Assembly: GCF_036711975.1 (NCBI RefSeq) | Contig: NC_091970.1 | Location: 4,843,501 to 4,907,500, forward strand | DNA length: 64,000 nt | Direction: 5' to 3' | DNA from: Onthophagus taurus | Lineage: Eukaryota; Arthropoda; Insecta; Coleoptera; Scarabaeidae | Shown here: positions 60,703-64,000 of the stretch, one piece after another | Numbering within the stretch: position 1 is the first letter of the stretch | Layout of the letters: each line of letters begins with the position of its first letter | Position numbers and translations under genes: made by a program | Notes under the pieces: model-generated | The model's database searches: none | What the model saw: only the letters and a program-made list of their open reading frames with translations | What the model was told of the DNA's origin: nothing

Positions 60703-60716
60703 ATGTCGCTCGAAAA
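60703..60716 (+). other. possible first coding exon (MSLEK)
   Basis: ATGTCGCTCGAAAA precedes a consensus GTAAGT donor, after about 180 nt of untranslated-looking sequence. The only in-phase acceptor I found nearby (before 61030) gives a short open stretch ending after about 25 residues. It could be the start of a gene reaching past the window, or chance. Confidence 0.15.
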
Positions 60717-62078
60717 GTAAGTCATTTTACCCAAAAGAATTTTGGTTTTACATTTTTCGACGTGGGCATTGCAAGCAATTTATTTGTCATTAAATAACTA
60801 CATATACATGTTTGAACAAAAACATAAAAGCGATAGCATGATTTTCTACCAAATATGTTACTATGTCTTGTAAAGTGTTCTTCGGCCGTACCTTTAATGA
60901 AATTTGCTATAGGCAGTGTTAGAGTTTGCGTTAAACACTTTAGATTTAAACACAACGATTAATTCCTTTTTGGTCACTTTTAGATTATTGATTTAAAATT
61001 CTTTTTTATATAATCTTTGTAACATTTTAGCTTTGCAATTATTAACTTGGAGCTTTTTGTGTTCATTAATGTTTCAATCAATTTATTGTTTTAAAGAAAA
61101 CTTAATAATTAGTACAGCTTTTCTAACATTTCTTATAAAAATTTTTAATTTTATTGCATTTAGGAAAATTAAATTAAAGAAAAAAAACGAAGTTGGTAGT
61201 CCTTCCTTTCATATTATTTTCACAAAAACGCTATGCATTTTGAAGTTTATTTCTTATAATTTTAACAATTATTAAGTGCTTTATTGTGTTTATTATTCAA
61301 CCTTTTTGGTCAGTTTTAGTTTTATTCATCTAAAATTCTTTTGTTGTCAATGTCAATGAATTGAAATATAAAAGAATACTTCTAAATGTTAAAATAAAAT
61401 AAATGTTTAATTAGTTGGAACGTGACACAAAACTTTTTTAACATCGGGGAACACACAAATAACTATTTTTTACATCAATTAGCACTTAATTCATTAATTA
61501 ATGTACATAACTAAATTTAATTTTTCATTTAACTTTTATAGGTTATGTTAAATCAGAGCTACCAACTTCATAATGAATTTTTATTGAAAATTCCCTAGAC
61601 TTCAATTAATTCGAAATTTTTATAACAATATACTATATTAAAAATTCGTAAAACTTACTGTAAAAATATTTCTTCTCATTTCCTTTTCTCATTTTTGAAC
61701 GATTTCAGCAAATATTGGACAAAAAAATCGATATTGTTTAGTTATATCGATATTAGATGGTGACACCGTCGCAATACATAACCTTGAAATTGGATTTATT
61801 TCAATATAGAAAATTATTGATTATAAATAAATTAATAATAATGGCCATCAAAAAGATTCATGATCACTTTCCGATTACCATAAACTTGGCCTCTTAAATA
61901 GATTTTAAAAGGAATTTCAATCCTGGAAAATGAAATTTAAATTTATCGGAACCCGGTTTTGAATAGTAAACGTTCGAAAATGATCAAGTTGAATACTTAA
62001 CTAGATAAAAAATAACTAGGAAAGAATTTCCTTCAGGGAGGAATAAATTTTAATTCAACTTAAAAACTTAAAAAAGAC

Positions 62079-63710
62079 TTAAAAAGAACCGGGCCCTTTT
62101 CTTAAGGTACCCGCAAAGGTTACTTCGAGTCTTAACTTCCCATCTTTCTCCACAACTATCCCCATATTACTATCGGCACCCCTCATGCTTCTAAAACACT
62201 TCCAAAGGCCGTATCTTACCTCCCAATCTTCAAAAAACAAGTCCGGCTTATTCCATAAAACATGATTCCGAGCGTATTGATATAAAACTTGAAGTGGGGG
62301 GTTTAAATGGGGGGCTAATTCAGCTCTTCTATGCAAAATTGTGTTTAAATAATCGTAAAAAATCTACAAAACATTATATTAAATCAAAAATATAAACGTA
62401 GTGATTTACCTCGGCGTTGTGAATCCAACATATTAAAGACATAACTGACATTACGATAGCATGGATTCTATTCGTGCATTCCAATTCAACTCCTGACGCA
62501 GATATCGTTAATTCTTGAATGGCCATCATTAAACAAGCCATTGCCGCAGCTGTATAACCACAAGGAATTTCAACGACTAATAAAGCAACGACGCAATAAA
62601 GACTTTCTATGTTTATTCGGCTTCTTAAACCATGATTTTGAACGGATATTAATAAAGAATTGTGAATAAGCTCGCGGTATTTCTTCAAAAACTCTTTATC
62701 TTGCGTGTCATAAATTCCAGTGTTAATATTAAAATGCCCATTTTGAAAGAATATCTTCGGCACGTCAAATATCGTTTTATTTCCGTGCCTGTTAATTAAA
62801 TGTTGAAAAATTCTCGTTCCCAAGAGACTTTTTAACACATTATCGGATTGAATTAGAACGAAAATGTGGTTGACTGTGTTCGCAGAGAAATAATCGCTTA
62901 AAAGGTTAGCTTTGTAAGTAACCGATGCGAACTCGATAACGTTCCCAAAATCCAAAAGAATCTCGTTTGGGAAGTTGTACGTTAAACACCAACTTAACAT
63001 CACATCTATGGCGTGATATAAAAAATCCTTTTTAATCTTGCAAAATAACGCTCTTAAGCACAACTCTAACCCTTTACTTATAAAAGTGTAATCTTGATTT
63101 TGTTCGTCGGGGATAATACTTTCTTTATACATATCCAAAAATCTGGAAACCAACCCGAGATCCATCACCGACCAATAATCCTTTTCCAACAAAAAATAAA
63201 TCACCCTCAAAATTTTTTTTGCAACAATCGGGTTCGATTGTTCGACGATATCTAATAAAACGTTCATCGCCTTAGATTGTTCGTGGCTGTGGCTAATTAC
63301 AACCTCCAAAAGTTGCGTACATAAAAGTTCCGTACCCCAAAGTCGAGCTTCCTCAAAAAAAGTCACCATCGAGTGAATAACCACCGAGTACATATCCGGC
63401 AATAAAAGCGTCATGAGATGTTCAAAACAAGTATTTGCGTTGTGAGCTTGCCTCCTAAAACATTAATTTTTAATAAAAATAAAATAAAATTTATTAATTC
63501 ACCTTCGAGTCCATTCCGAAAGCCCAGATCCAACTTTTAATCGAATATGAAAGTGGTGAACGATGCTGATACCACACCAAATAATTCGTACAACTTGAGA
63601 AACCTTTAAATCTCCTAAATTTACTTTCCGGACCACTTCATTAAGAAGATATACCCCTATTTAATTTAATTAAATAATAAATTAATCTTTTCAAATTAAC
63701 TCGGTAACAT
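62079..63710 (-). CDS. conserved-looking helical protein of unknown function
   Basis: Four exons (63701-63710, 63503-63656, 62410-63454, 62079-62363) encode about 497 residues. The very short first exon (MLP plus one base) is the only way I found to give the next exon an in-phase start. The protein is almost wholly alpha-helical and hydrophobic-amphipathic, like an ARM/HEAT solenoid (for example LLCTQLLEVVISHSHEQSKA, KILRVIYFLLEKDYWSVMDL). It ends in a charged, beta-like tail (EKDGKLRLEVTFAG). I see no signal peptide or catalytic motif and do not recognise the family. Upstream, at 63795, is a GCGCCATCT word, consistent with the gene starting inside the window. Confidence 0.7.
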
Positions 63711-64000
63711 AGTTAGTTGTAGTTTTAAATGTTATTGAGTGCTAGAACAATTAAAACTTAAATAATATATTTTAAATTTAATAACTTCTAACTAGCGCCA
63801 TCTTTTGTCCGACGATCGTTTCATTTGACAATATAAATTTGACGTTTAACCTAAAAAAATTGTGAAATGACAGATTTTAAATTAAATTAACGATAATACC
63901 AACTTAATTTTGTTATTACGTTAGATTGATATATTTTTGTTGAAATAAAACTAGAACTAACGTCAAAGACGGACAGCTAAACCTGGAGTTTTCTAATTCT

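Larger units (their letters stand above)
59304..62078. other. gene-poor stretch, 2.8 kb
   Basis: The CG-rich patch at 59385-59480 is probably the carboxypeptidase promoter. The remainder is AT-rich. It holds a tRNA-like sequence (60333-60405), a GCGCCATCT word (60482) and a possible first exon (60703). The longest open frames (for example 61033-61275 plus, 60722-60955 minus) are low-complexity or cysteine-poor and show no family features, so I do not call them. Confidence 0.5.

Noticed and set aside
60722-60955. 77-codon minus-strand open frame
   Set aside because: No recognisable features, and it lies antisense to the possible untranslated region after 60703.
61033-61275. 80-codon plus-strand open frame with hydrophobic residues
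   Set aside because: Composition follows the local AT-richness (Phe, Ile, Lys, Asn); no signal peptide cleavage pattern, no cysteines in a pattern and no splice support.

Overview
The window is AT-rich, intron-dense animal DNA, and I read it as an insect, most likely a beetle. The reasons are many 41-70 nt GT-AG introns, one-to-one homologues of insect housekeeping genes, five insect-type Ly6 genes, and an inotocin precursor carrying the nonapeptide CLITNCPRG, the form known from Tribolium. All gene models below were built by eye from reading frame, GT/AG sites and intron phase. Every complete model keeps one open frame across all its junctions.

Left third (1-24 kb): a sparse 4-kb stretch with a possible 3' gene end at the left edge. 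Then a run of minus-strand genes: an ABCG half-transporter, the dynein-arm assembly factor DNAAF5, an unrecognised EF-hand-like protein, a calcium-channel alpha2/delta subunit, RNA polymerase III subunit RPC2, and the 3' end of a small single-pass membrane protein with unresolved upstream exons.

Middle (24-48 kb): a short CDC123 homologue, then five Ly6/three-finger genes on alternating strands (25.3-32.0 kb). These are followed by ASNSD1, HID1, mitochondrial acyl carrier protein with two apparently mutually exclusive exons, divergently placed SMARCAD1/Etl1, a SEPT2-group septin, a rearranged dimeric MITE (45.6-46.2 kb) and SPSB3.

Right third (48-64 kb): ANKRD13, then a nested locus. RFC5 has a 3.8-kb intron holding the inotocin gene (opposite strand) and Rab28 (same strand), and the first Rab28 intron holds a mitochondrial aspartate aminotransferase gene (opposite strand). 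After that come a secreted M14 carboxypeptidase with alternative C-terminal exons, a 2.8-kb gene-poor stretch, and an unrecognised 497-residue protein.

The genes are mostly unrelated housekeeping functions and do not form a pathway. Three short words recur between genes and in introns: GCGCCATCT (the reverse complement fits the insect CTCF core AGRKGGCGC), CATAACCTC, and GACGTTTAYCTGTCA. Stretches over 300 bases without a gene are listed with what I could see in them.
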